In this document: positions 47,693-56,277 of the stretch, piece by piece | How positions within the stretch are numbered: position 1 is the first letter of the stretch | Layout of the letters: the number at the start of each line of letters is the position of its first letter | NCBI RefSeq assembly: GCF_011742165.1 | Contig: NZ_JAAQTO010000005.1 | Span: 1-64,000, forward strand | Direction: 5' to 3' | Origin: Billgrantia bachuensis | GTDB taxonomy: Bacteria > Pseudomonadota > Gammaproteobacteria > Pseudomonadales > Halomonadaceae | DNA length: 64,000 bases | Position numbers and translations under genes: made by a program | The notes under the pieces: model-generated | Told to the model about the DNA's origin: nothing | Databases searched by the model: none | What the model saw: only the letters and a program-made list of their open reading frames with translations

Positions 47693-48706
47693 TCAGAGCG
47701 CGTGAATGATGACCTCCACGCGGCGATTCTGGGCCCGCCCCTCACCCGTGTCGTTGCTGGCCAAGGGGCGGGTATCGGCCAGGCCCACGGCGCGCAGACG
47801 CTGTGAATCGACGCCCGCCCGCTCAAGGGCGTGAACGATGGCGATCGCCCTGGCACTTGAGAGCACCCAATTGGAGGGGAATTCTTCGGTCCGAATCGAC
47901 CGACTGTCGGTATGCCCCTCCACGGCAACTTCTCCGTCGTGGCGCTGGATGACCTCCATCAGGCGCTGAACGAGCACCTCACCGTCGTCGGTCAGCTCGG
48001 CCGTTGCGGTGGGGAACAGCAGCCGATCCTCCACGCGCAGCTTGATGCCTTCGGCCACCCGCGAAACTTCGACTCCCTCGAGGTCAGCCAGGTAAGGGGC
48101 ATCGTCAAGACGCTCACTCAGCACGGCTTGCAGCTCTTCGGTCGCCGCTATGGCTTGCGGGTCGACTTCCCGAGTGCCATTCGGCGGGCGATCGGTCAAC
48201 ACCAGCGCAAAATTGGCCGCCGATACCGGCAGTGTGCCGCTTGCCATCAGCACCGGCGACGGAGAAGTCAGGGGCGACAATACGAGCGGAGGCGGCTCAC
48301 GCTGCGCCAGCAGGGCCAGCGGCGTGGGCGGAGCCGTAAAGGCAACCCGTTCGCTCGGCGCTGGGCGCGGCAGCCCCGCCACGCCCAGCGCCGCCGCAAT
48401 GGCCGGTTGGCTCAGCCAACCGAGAGCCGGACGAGGCGCAACTGGCTCAGGCAACGCCTGGGCCATTTCACTGGGTAGGGGTATCGCGAAGGGAACGAGC
48501 GTAGCGAGAGGCGCCGCCTCGTCGTCAGGCTGCCCGAAGCTGGAAAGCGTGAAGATGAGCACCATCAGTGCCACCAGCAGGGTCATGATGTCCAGGTAGC
48601 CGATCATCCAGGTACTGTCCTGGTCGTGATCTTGGTGGGTCGGCATCAGTGACTCGTGGCGCATGGGGCCACGATGATCGCCGCTGCTGGAGTGCAGGGA
48701 ACTCAT
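47693..48706 (-). CDS. Orphan MotB-like OmpA-domain protein
   Basis: A 337-residue protein with one membrane helix (WMIGYLDIMTLLVALMVLIF) carrying an aspartate at residue 39, placed like the proton-binding D32 of MotB. A proline-rich periplasmic linker of about 100 residues is followed by an OmpA-like peptidoglycan-binding domain (VEGHTDSRSIRTEEF, LSSARAIAIVHALERAGV, NRRVEVIIHAL). No motA partner is adjacent; the regular motAB pair is at 15,102-16,918. It may be a MotD-like or accessory stator, or a cell-wall anchor. The start codon is uncertain, with in-frame ATGs at residues 15 and 21. Confidence 0.8.
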   Translation of the reverse strand: MSSLHSSSGDHRGPMRHESLMPTHQDHDQDSTWMIGYLDIMTLLVALMVLIFTLSSFGQPDDEAAPLATLVPFAIPLPSEMAQALPEPVAPRPALGWLSQPAIAAALGVAGLPRPAPSERVAFTAPPTPLALLAQREPPPLVLSPLTSPSPVLMASGTLPVSAANFALVLTDRPPNGTREVDPQAIAATEELQAVLSERLDDAPYLADLEGVEVSRVAEGIKLRVEDRLLFPTATAELTDDGEVLVQRLMEVIQRHDGEVAVEGHTDSRSIRTEEFPSNWVLSSARAIAIVHALERAGVDSQRLRAVGLADTRPLASNDTGEGRAQNRRVEVIIHAL

Positions 48707-48857
48707 CGAAACGGTTGTTGACCTGGAGAGATGAAAGAGAAATGCGAAAAGATGCCTAGACTAACGGGTCTCGACGAGGGGTGAAACCATGAAAAGCGCC
48801 CACCGAAGCCGGCTCCTCTGTATCAGGCCCTACTTACGACGTACTTAGGCCATGCAT

Positions 48858-51380
48858 TCAGGCGTCTTGTGGCGTAACCCCGTTGCGGGAGGCCAGGTAG
48901 CGTTTGGCAAAGAGATCGGCCGGCAGGGGTTGACCGGTGAGGTAGCCCTGGATCAGTTCGACCCCGTGCCGGGCCAGAGTATCGCGCTGCGACTCGGTCT
49001 CGACCCCGACGGCGGCAAGGCGCAGCTCCATCTCCCGAGCCAGCCCGGCCACCGCGGCTATAATCGCCGCACTGCCCCGCTGCCCGCTATCCAGGCGCTG
49101 CACGAAACGGCGGTCGATCTTGAGCATGCTGATCGGCAGCTCCTGGAGATAGCCGAACGAGGCATAGCCGGTGCCGAAATCATTGATGGCGACCTCGCCA
49201 CCAAGGCGCCGCAAGCGCTTGAGCACGACGGCTGCCTGGTGGGGCTTGTCAAGCAGTGTACGCTCAGCGATCTCGAAGCCCAGCAGGCCCGGCTGCAGCT
49301 TGTGCTCGTTGAGCTTGGTGGCCACGCGTACGGGCAGGTCATGTTGCCAGAACTGGCGCGCCGACAGGTTGATGCTGATGGGAACCGGGCCGGCCCCCAA
49401 GGTGCTCCAGGCGGCCAACTGTGTGCAGATCTGCTCGAGGATGTACTCATCAAGCTGCGGTAGCAGTCCCGCGCGCTCGGCCAGGGTGACGACACTGACC
49501 GGCGGCACGCTGCCCAACAGCGGATGGTGCCAGCGCAGTAGCGCCTCGGCGCCATGCAGCCTGACCCCATCGCGCTCGAAGACGGGCTGATAGTGCAGTT
49601 GCAAGCCTTCTCCCGTGACGAACGCCTCGCGCAGGGCAGTTTCGAGCGCACGCTGGCGATCATCCTGCAGGTTCATCTCGTTGCGGTAAAGGCGGTAACC
49701 GTTGCGCCCTTCCTGCTTGGCCCGATACATCGCGACATCGGCATTATGCACCAACGATTCCGCCGTCGAAGCATCATCGGGATAGAGGCTGATGCCCAGG
49801 CTGCAGCCGAGGCGAAACTCCTGGCCTTCTATCACGCAGGGCTCGCGGACGGCTTCCACCAAGCGCCGAGCCACCCTGGTCACCTCGTCCACCTCCTCCA
49901 GGTCGGGAAGCAGCACGAGGAATTCATCGCCCCCGAGACGAGCAAGGGTGTCATCCTCGCGCAGGCGCAGTTGCAGCCTCTCGGCCATCATGACCAGCAG
50001 TTCGTCACCGAAGGCGTGGCCCAGCGCATCGTTGACCTCCTTGAAGTGATCCAGATCGACGAAGATCACTGCCAGGCGGCTCTGGTTGCGATGGGCGTGG
50101 CGTATCGCCAGCTCCAGTCGGTCTTCCAGCAGGCGACGGTTGGGCAGCCCCGTAAGGGCATCGTAGTAGGCCAGCCTGCGGATGCGCTCTTCATTGTCAC
50201 GCAGATGCGTGATGTCGCTGAACAGCGCAGCATAATGGGTAGCCACACCACTATCGTCGGTAATTGCCGTGATCGTCAGCAGCTCCAGGTAGAGTTCGCC
50301 GCTCTTGCGCCGGTTCCAGATCTCACCGCGCCAGTAGCCACTGCGTTGCAGGGTGTCCCACATTTGATGGTAGAAAGCGGCGTCATGGCGCCCCGACGAT
50401 AGAATCGCAGGTGTCTTTCCGATCACCTCCTCTGCGGTATATCCGGTCATGTGGGTAAAAGCACGATTGACGAATTCGATGCGGTTACCGGCATCTGTGA
50501 TAATGATGCCTTCCAGCGAGGAATCGATCACCCGCTCGGCCAGTTGCCGGTTTTCCCGCGACTGGGCAAGTGCACGGTCGCGCTGCTCCAGGGCGTTGCG
50601 CAGGTCTTGCATGTAGAGGTGCTCGGCGCCGGCCAACATGTCGCGGAAGCCCAGAAGTCCTGCAACTTCGTCGTCCTCATCCAGCACTGCCAGGTGACGT
50701 ACGCGGTGATCCATCAGCAGATCCCGCGCGGCTACCAAGGTATCGTTCTGGTGCACCGTCAGTAGAGGTCGACTGGCAAGCGAACCGATAGGCGTGTTAC
50801 CCGGATGGCGCGCCACGAACCGCACCAGGTCGCGCTCCGTGAGAATGCCTAGCTCCCCATCCTCGCACTTGATCACTACGGCATCGCACTCGGAGAGCCG
50901 CATCGAACGTGCCGCCTGGGCCAAGCGCAGCTCGCCCTCCAGCACCAGCGCTCGCTGACGCATGGCGGCCTGAACCTCACGCAACCTCAGGTAGGGCTCG
51001 AGCCCCTGGTTCAGAGCAACATCAGTCTGCGACAGGATTCCCAGTGGGACGCCAGCGTCATCCACCACAAGGAAATGCCGACGCCGCTCGGCATTGAAGC
51101 GCAGCGCGGCTTCGCTGACCGGTGTCGAACAGTGCAGGCTCGCTACCGGCTGGTTCATGACTTCAGAGATTGGCAGGCGAACGGCATCAGGGTCGGCGAA
51201 ATTTACCGCAAGCGCATCATGCTCCGTCCAGATACCCAGGGGTTGCCCCGACTTGGCCACGATGATCGAGCTGCACTGGCGTGCCGCCATACGCTCGGCG
51301 GCCATCCACAGCGGCGTCTCGGGTTCGCAAGTCAGCAGCCCGGACTGCATGATGCGTTCGATAGTTAGCTCTTGGCTCAT
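48858..51380 (-). CDS. CBS-PAS-GGDEF-EAL signalling protein
   Basis: A soluble protein of 840 residues. Four CBS motifs fill about residues 1-265 (two Bateman modules: SSIIVAKSGQPLGIWTEHDA, HFLVVDDAGVPLGILSQTDV, DAVVIKCEDGELGILTERDL, RHLAVLDEDDEVAGLLGFRD). A PAS domain lies at about 290-405 and a GGDEF domain with intact RLGGDEF and an RxxD inhibitory site at about 415-575. An EAL domain occupies about 590-835. In the EAL part, DDFGTG reads N733-DFGTG and the AEGVE glutamate is V791, so phosphodiesterase activity is doubtful and cyclase activity likelier. CBS modules suggest adenine-nucleotide control. The start MSQELTIERIMQ is used. Confidence 0.88.
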   Translation of the reverse strand: MSQELTIERIMQSGLLTCEPETPLWMAAERMAARQCSSIIVAKSGQPLGIWTEHDALAVNFADPDAVRLPISEVMNQPVASLHCSTPVSEAALRFNAERRRHFLVVDDAGVPLGILSQTDVALNQGLEPYLRLREVQAAMRQRALVLEGELRLAQAARSMRLSECDAVVIKCEDGELGILTERDLVRFVARHPGNTPIGSLASRPLLTVHQNDTLVAARDLLMDHRVRHLAVLDEDDEVAGLLGFRDMLAGAEHLYMQDLRNALEQRDRALAQSRENRQLAERVIDSSLEGIIITDAGNRIEFVNRAFTHMTGYTAEEVIGKTPAILSSGRHDAAFYHQMWDTLQRSGYWRGEIWNRRKSGELYLELLTITAITDDSGVATHYAALFSDITHLRDNEERIRRLAYYDALTGLPNRRLLEDRLELAIRHAHRNQSRLAVIFVDLDHFKEVNDALGHAFGDELLVMMAERLQLRLREDDTLARLGGDEFLVLLPDLEEVDEVTRVARRLVEAVREPCVIEGQEFRLGCSLGISLYPDDASTAESLVHNADVAMYRAKQEGRNGYRLYRNEMNLQDDRQRALETALREAFVTGEGLQLHYQPVFERDGVRLHGAEALLRWHHPLLGSVPPVSVVTLAERAGLLPQLDEYILEQICTQLAAWSTLGAGPVPISINLSARQFWQHDLPVRVATKLNEHKLQPGLLGFEIAERTLLDKPHQAAVVLKRLRRLGGEVAINDFGTGYASFGYLQELPISMLKIDRRFVQRLDSGQRGSAAIIAAVAGLAREMELRLAAVGVETESQRDTLARHGVELIQGYLTGQPLPADLFAKRYLASRNGVTPQDA

Positions 51381-51607
51381 GGCGCCTCGCTGGCTGGATA
51401 ATGCAGCTTGAGTCAACGCCCATATCGGACCCAAGTGCAAACTGCACGCTTCCCTGCCTGCTCAAGATCCCTGCTTGTCTGGATTGCAACATTCAGAATG
51501 TAGCCAATCCGTAACTGCATTTTATCCACTTGGCCTCACTTTGCATCAACGAACGAAAAAAAAGACCAACGGTGCGCTCAAGGCCGCAAAAAAATTGCGC
51601 CAAACAT

Positions 51608-51634
51608 TAAAGTTATTCCCGGTTCGGCCGATAG
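51608..51634 (+). promoter_or_regulatory. Sigma-28 promoter for flaG
   Basis: Plus strand TAAAGTTA (51608-51615), 11 bases, GCCGATAG (51627-51634). It lies in the 341-bp divergent gap between the CBS-GGDEF-EAL gene and flaG; otherwise I see only an A-rich stretch there. Confidence 0.83.
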
Positions 51635-51721
51635 CTTTTGCGGGAGAGGCTGTCTACCAGGCGGCCTTGGGGAGGATGCTGAAGATAGCTTCAGCAAGGG
51701 CATACATAAGGAAAATACGAA

Positions 51722-52087
51722 ATGTCTTCGCCACTAACCGATGCCACCAACGCCTTGAACACGTCGGCACTGCACGACCTGACACCGCGCCAGCGCAAGG
51801 AAACCGTGCTCTCCACGCTACCTTCAGCCGGCACCTTGCTGGCTCAAGCCGCGAGCCACGGCCAGGCACCCAGCCCAGCCGACCTGGTGGAGCCAATTCA
51901 ACGTATCAATGAAGTGCTTCGCCAGTATGGCGTGGAGTTCGAACTCAACGACACATCACGGGTGATTACCCGCATCGTGGATCGTGAAACAGGGGACGTG
52001 CTACGCCAAATTCCTTCGGAGGAAGTCCTGGCCATCGCCGAACGGCTGGAAGAGCTGCAGGGAAATCTGATCAGCCTGAGGGTCTGA
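51722..52087 (+). CDS. flaG: FlaG family protein
   Basis: A 121-residue protein with the FlaG core: VEPIQRINEVLRQYGVEFEL, then ITRIVDRETGDVLRQIPSEE and VLAIAERLEELQGNLI. FlaG proteins influence filament length and are usually coded near flagellin and fliD. The N-terminal 50 residues are low in conservation. A sigma-28 promoter is 87 bp upstream, consistent with late expression. It is a single-gene unit convergent with fliE. Confidence 0.92.
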   Translation: MSSPLTDATNALNTSALHDLTPRQRKETVLSTLPSAGTLLAQAASHGQAPSPADLVEPIQRINEVLRQYGVEFELNDTSRVITRIVDRETGDVLRQIPSEEVLAIAERLEELQGNLISLRV

Positions 52088-52171
52088 ACGAAAAAACGCT
52101 AATATGCCAGGGTTCCGACACTTCGGCATCGCGTAGCGAAGCAACACGCTCGCGCGACATTCATGCAGGGG

Positions 52172-52501
52172 TCAGACCTGCATGTTCATGACGTCCTTGT
52201 AAGCCGTTACCAGGCGGTTACGAACCTGCAGCCCCATCTGGAAGGCGACGCTGGCTTTCTGCATGTCGACCATGACGTCGTTGAGCTCGACATTGGGATC
52301 GCCAGCCTGAAACGCCATGGTCTTGGCAGCGGATGCCTGCTGCAGGCTGTTGATGCGCTGTATCGAAGCTTGCAGCTCGCCGGCAAAGCCGCCCTGGCCC
52401 ACCTGAGTGGAAACCTGCTGCCCCTTGCCAACCTGGCCGCCGGCTTGGGTCGCCAGGCTCTGCATCTGTGCCAGCGCCGACTGGATGGCCGGTGAACTCA
52501 T
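52172..52501 (-). CDS. fliE: FliE, MS ring-rod junction protein
   Basis: Small exported protein of 109 residues that joins the FliF ring to the rod and is the first substrate of the export gate. The C-terminal signature DVMVDMQKASVAFQMGLQVR and NRLVTAYKDVMNMQV is diagnostic. It is transcribed away from fliF, from a shared 287-bp divergent region, the arrangement known from E. coli and Salmonella. Confidence 0.95.
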   Translation of the reverse strand: MSSPAIQSALAQMQSLATQAGGQVGKGQQVSTQVGQGGFAGELQASIQRINSLQQASAAKTMAFQAGDPNVELNDVMVDMQKASVAFQMGLQVRNRLVTAYKDVMNMQV

Positions 52502-52788
52502 GATCCATGCCCTCTTGCGTAGTGTTAGCTTGCCACGCCATAAGCCGTTGAACCGGCCCCTGGCGAATGTAGAGCAAGGCTAACAGCTTACGAAGATTAA
52601 CCAAACTGCCAAATGGCAGGTAAAAAAGGGGCTTTTCCCGCCTTTGGACTGGAAGGCTGCTCGCATAATAGCTTCCATCACAGTTGCGCCCCTTGCGGGC
52701 AGCCAGAACGCGGTGAACGGATGCAGTCGATGCCATCTTCCAGCAACACTTTACAAGCAGCCGATGGCGCTCTCCTACGGGGGGGCGC
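52502..52788. promoter_or_regulatory. Divergent fliE/fliF promoter region
   Basis: In the 287-bp gap, CTGCC-AAAT-GGCAG (52606-52619) is a perfect inverted repeat between the two genes. It is a candidate for FlhDC binding, because class II operons fliE and fliF diverge here, but I cannot match it to a consensus with certainty. Confidence 0.4.
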
Positions 52789-54528
52789 ATGAGCAACGGT
52801 GCCACGACGCAGGAGCGTCAGAACGCCTCGGGCAGCGTGTCTTCCACCGCGATGCTGGAGCGACTCCAGCAACAGCTTCGCGGAAACCCGCTGATCGCCG
52901 TTCTGATCGGTGGGGCCGCCATGATCGCAATCGTGGTGGCCCTGCTGATGTGGGCGCGTGAGCCAGAATATCGCGTCCTTTACAGCAACCTCACCGAGGC
53001 CGATGGGGGGCGCATCATCAGCGAACTGGACACCCGCGGCGTTCCTTATCGCTTCAGCGAGGGTGGTACCGCCCTGCTGGTACCGGGCGATGCCGTGCAC
53101 AGCCTGCGTCTGCAACTGGCCGAGCAGGGCCTGCCCCGCGGCGGTAACGTCGGCTTCGAACTGATGGACAACCAGGCCTTCGGCGTCAGCCAGTTCGCCG
53201 AGCAGGTCAACTTCCAGCGCGGCCTCGAAGGTGAATTATCGCGCTCCATCGAATCCCTGGGGCCGGTAGAGCGCGCCCGCGTTCACCTGGCCATGGCCAA
53301 ATCTTCCGTTTTCGTGCGCGACCGCGAGCCCGCAAAGGCTTCCATCATCGTGACCCTCGAGCCGGGCCGCGTGATGGGAGAGGGTCAGGTCGCCGCCATC
53401 GTCCACATGGTCTCAAGCAGCGTACCGGAGCTGGCGGCCGAGAACGTTACCGTGGTCGACCATAGCGGTCGCATGCTGTCGATGCCGAACAGCCAGGGGC
53501 GTGGACTCGATGCAACTCAACTCGATTACATCGCCGAGGTCGAGCGCTCCTTCCAGCAGCGCATCGAGAACATTCTCGCGCCGATACTCGGTCGCGAGAG
53601 CATCAGCGCTCAGGTAGCCGCCCAGATCGACTTCTCGCGTCGCGAAGAAACCAGCGAGCGCTATGGCCCCAACCAACCGCCCAACGAAGCTGCTGTGCGC
53701 AGCCGCCAATCCAGCCTCTCCTATAACGGTGGCGATGGAGTGGCAATGGGTATACCCGGTGCGCTGAGCAACACACCGCCGGGAGTCGCGCCCTCACCCA
53801 TCGAAGAACTCCCCACCGATGAAGAGGGAGAGCTCACCGAGGAAGCCCAGCAGAGCCTGCAGGCGCTGAACAACCTGAACCAGGACGACGTCGTCAACTA
53901 CGAGGTCGACCGCAACATCCAACACATTCAGCACCGTCAGGGACAGGTGACTCGCCTGAGCGCCGCGGTAGTAGTGGATTACCGTGAAGAGCGCAACGAA
54001 GAAGGCGAATGGCATCGCGTGCCGCTCAGCGAGGTTGAGATCGCCAAAATCGAGAGTCTGGTGCGCCAGGCCATTGGCTTCTCCCAGGCACGTGGAGACG
54101 CCATCGAAGTGGTCAACAGCCCGTTCACCCGTGACGTGGAGGAGTTCGAGGAACTCGAGTGGTGGCAATCGCCCCAGGTGCATGCACTGGCACTCACCAT
54201 CGGACGTTACCTGCTGGTGGCACTAGGCATCTTGCTGGGCTACTTGCTGATCCTGCGCCCGCTGATCAAGCGTCACACCGAGCGGCCCGTGCTGGCCACG
54301 ACCCCCGGCACCGGTCTGCAGGTTCGCGTGGGCGACGATACGGAGGCAAGCGAAGGCGAGCTGGAAGCGGCTGGTGAAGAAGACGACGCACTGCGGCCCT
54401 ACCAGAAGCCGAAGCGCAAGCGCCGCTCCTCGGCTTATGAAGACCACTTGGCCGAGCTGCGCGAACTCGCCCAGGAGGATCCACGCATGATCGCCATGAT
54501 CGTACGCAGCTGGATGAACAAAGAATGA
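52789..54528 (+). CDS. fliF: FliF, flagellar MS-ring protein
   Basis: Forms the membrane ring on which the flagellum is built. The 579 residues carry a first membrane helix (LIAVLIGGAAMIAIVVALLM), ring-building motifs (YSNLTEADGGRIISELDTRG, RARVHLAMAKSSVFVRD, NVTVVDHSGRMLS), a second helix (ALTIGRYLLVALGILLGYLL) and a C-terminal tail binding FliG (EDHLAELRELAQEDPRMIAM). Length is normal. It overlaps fliG by 4 bp and begins the fliFGHIJ operon. Confidence 0.97.
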   Translation: MSNGATTQERQNASGSVSSTAMLERLQQQLRGNPLIAVLIGGAAMIAIVVALLMWAREPEYRVLYSNLTEADGGRIISELDTRGVPYRFSEGGTALLVPGDAVHSLRLQLAEQGLPRGGNVGFELMDNQAFGVSQFAEQVNFQRGLEGELSRSIESLGPVERARVHLAMAKSSVFVRDREPAKASIIVTLEPGRVMGEGQVAAIVHMVSSSVPELAAENVTVVDHSGRMLSMPNSQGRGLDATQLDYIAEVERSFQQRIENILAPILGRESISAQVAAQIDFSRREETSERYGPNQPPNEAAVRSRQSSLSYNGGDGVAMGIPGALSNTPPGVAPSPIEELPTDEEGELTEEAQQSLQALNNLNQDDVVNYEVDRNIQHIQHRQGQVTRLSAAVVVDYREERNEEGEWHRVPLSEVEIAKIESLVRQAIGFSQARGDAIEVVNSPFTRDVEEFEELEWWQSPQVHALALTIGRYLLVALGILLGYLLILRPLIKRHTERPVLATTPGTGLQVRVGDDTEASEGELEAAGEEDDALRPYQKPKRKRRSSAYEDHLAELRELAQEDPRMIAMIVRSWMNKE

Positions 54529-55529
54529 GTAGTGCCAAGACCATGAGCGGCGTGCGCCGCAGCGCCATCCTGATGCTGGCCCTCGACGAGGATAGTGCCG
54601 CAGAGGTGTTCAAATTCCTCGCACCCAAGGAGATCCAGCAGCTCAGTATGGAGATGGCGGAGATGGACCAGGTTTCCCACGAGGACATGCAGCAGGTCAT
54701 GCTGGAGTTCCATCGTGAGACCGAAGAGTTCATCGCGCTGAACCTCAACTCCAGCGAGCACATCCGCTCGGTATTGACCAAGGCCCTGGGCAGCGAGCGC
54801 GCCACCAGCCTGATCGAGGACATACTGGAGTCCACCGGGACCAGCAGCGGTATCGATTCGCTGAATCTGATGGAAGCTTCCATGGTGGCCGAGCTGATCC
54901 GCGACGAGCACCCGCAAATCATCGCTACCATCCTGGTCCACCTGGAGCGGCATCAGGCTGCCGACGTGCTGGAGCAATTCGACGACAAGCTGCGCAACGA
55001 TGTCGTTCTGCGTATCGCTACCTTCAGTGGCGTTCAGCCGGCCGCCCTACAGGAGCTCACCGAGGTGCTTACCGGCATGCTCGATGGCCAGAACCTCAAG
55101 CGCAGCAAGATGGGCGGCGTGAGGACCGCGGCCGAAATTCTCAACCTGATGAACTCCTCCCTGGAAGAGACCGCCATCGAAACGGTACGTGCCCACAGCG
55201 AGGACTTGGCCCAGAAGATCATCGACGAGATGTTCCTGTTCGAGAACCTCATGGACCTGGACGACCGCAGCATCCAGTTGGTGCTCAAGGAGATCGACAC
55301 CAACTCGTTGGTGGTGGCGCTCAAGGGCGCCCCCGAAGGGCTCATGGAGAAGTTCCTGCGCAATATGTCACGGCGCGCCGCCGATCTGTTGCGCGAGGAC
55401 ATGGAAGCCCGCGGGCCGATTCGTGTCTCCCAGGTGGAAGCCGAGCAGAAATCCGTCCTGCAGGTGGTACGCCGCCTGGCGGACTCCGGCGAGATCGTGC
55501 TGAGCGGCGGAGACGACACCTATGTCTGA
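54525..55529 (+). CDS. fliG: FliG, motor switch protein
   Basis: Rotor protein that meets MotA and turns the motor. The 334 residues have the three FliG domains: an N-terminal FliF-binding part (GVRRSAILMLALDEDSAAEV), the middle domain with DEHPQIIATILVHLERHQAA, and the C-terminal torque domain (NLMDLDDRSIQLVLKEIDTN, ALKGAPEGLMEKFLRNMSRR). Charged torque residues are conserved in position (MFLFENLMDLDDRSIQ). ATG overlaps the fliF stop; fliH starts inside its end. Confidence 0.97.
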   Translation: MSSAKTMSGVRRSAILMLALDEDSAAEVFKFLAPKEIQQLSMEMAEMDQVSHEDMQQVMLEFHRETEEFIALNLNSSEHIRSVLTKALGSERATSLIEDILESTGTSSGIDSLNLMEASMVAELIRDEHPQIIATILVHLERHQAADVLEQFDDKLRNDVVLRIATFSGVQPAALQELTEVLTGMLDGQNLKRSKMGGVRTAAEILNLMNSSLEETAIETVRAHSEDLAQKIIDEMFLFENLMDLDDRSIQLVLKEIDTNSLVVALKGAPEGLMEKFLRNMSRRAADLLREDMEARGPIRVSQVEAEQKSVLQVVRRLADSGEIVLSGGDDTYV

Positions 55530-56268
55530 GCGAGCGCCCTCCTCTTCCGAACGCCATGCGCCCTGGCAGCGCTGGCGGATGGGCGAGCTGCACGCCGAGA
55601 ATTCGGACGACGGGAGTCCTGCTCAAGAGCTGGACCCCGCCGAGCAGGCCAGGCGCCGTGCCGCTTTTCAGCGCCAGGCGGAGCTTAAAGCGCTGCGCGA
55701 GAAGGTCATCCAGGAAGCCCGCGAAGAGGGCTACCAGGCCGGCTTCGAGGCGGGACGCAGCGAGGGTCATACCCAGGGCCTGAAAGAAGGTCGTGAGGAG
55801 GCCCAGCGCGAGCTCAAGCAGCGCATTCATGAGGTCGTGACACCGCTCAAGCCGCTTGCCGAGCAGTTCACGGATGCACTCGAACTGCTCGACGAAGAGA
55901 TCGCCAACGACCTGGTCGAGCTGGCCATGGCAACGGGTCATCAATTGGCCGGCGAGGCGCTCAAGGCACGCCCCAAGCAGGTGTTGGAACTGATCAAGGC
56001 GTTACTGCACACCGAACCACCTCTGATCGGGCAACAGCGTCTGTGGCTGAACCCCCAGGATCACAAGCTGATCGAGGAACACCTGGGCAGCGAACTGGCC
56101 GCGGCAGGCTGGAAGCTGCAGCCAGATGCTCAGCTGACCCGTGGCGGTTGCCGGGTAACGAGCGCCAACGGCGAGTTGGACGCCACCTGGGAAAGTCGCT
56201 GGGAGGCCGTCAAGTCGCAAGTCAGGCGGCGCCGTTCGGCGACGTCCACCGACGACAATGAAGAATAG
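55522..56268 (+). CDS. fliH: FliH, export ATPase regulator
   Basis: Binds FliI and links it to the export gate. The 248-residue protein has an acidic Glu/Ala-rich N-terminus, then the glycine-repeat helix typical of FliH (REEGYQAGFEAGRSEGHTQG, GLKEGREEAQRELKQ) and a C-terminal domain with LVELAMATGHQLAGEAL and GGCRVTSANGELDATWESRW. Overlaps fliG by 8 bp. Confidence 0.94.
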   Translation: MSERAPSSSERHAPWQRWRMGELHAENSDDGSPAQELDPAEQARRRAAFQRQAELKALREKVIQEAREEGYQAGFEAGRSEGHTQGLKEGREEAQRELKQRIHEVVTPLKPLAEQFTDALELLDEEIANDLVELAMATGHQLAGEALKARPKQVLELIKALLHTEPPLIGQQRLWLNPQDHKLIEEHLGSELAAAGWKLQPDAQLTRGGCRVTSANGELDATWESRWEAVKSQVRRRRSATSTDDNEE

Positions 56269-56277
56269 AGGCAGGAC

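Noticed and set aside
51381..51420. Sigma-28 site before the CBS-GGDEF-EAL gene (CCGATAT nearby)
   Set aside because: A CCGATAT occurs on the minus strand but the -35 position does not resemble TAAAGTTT.
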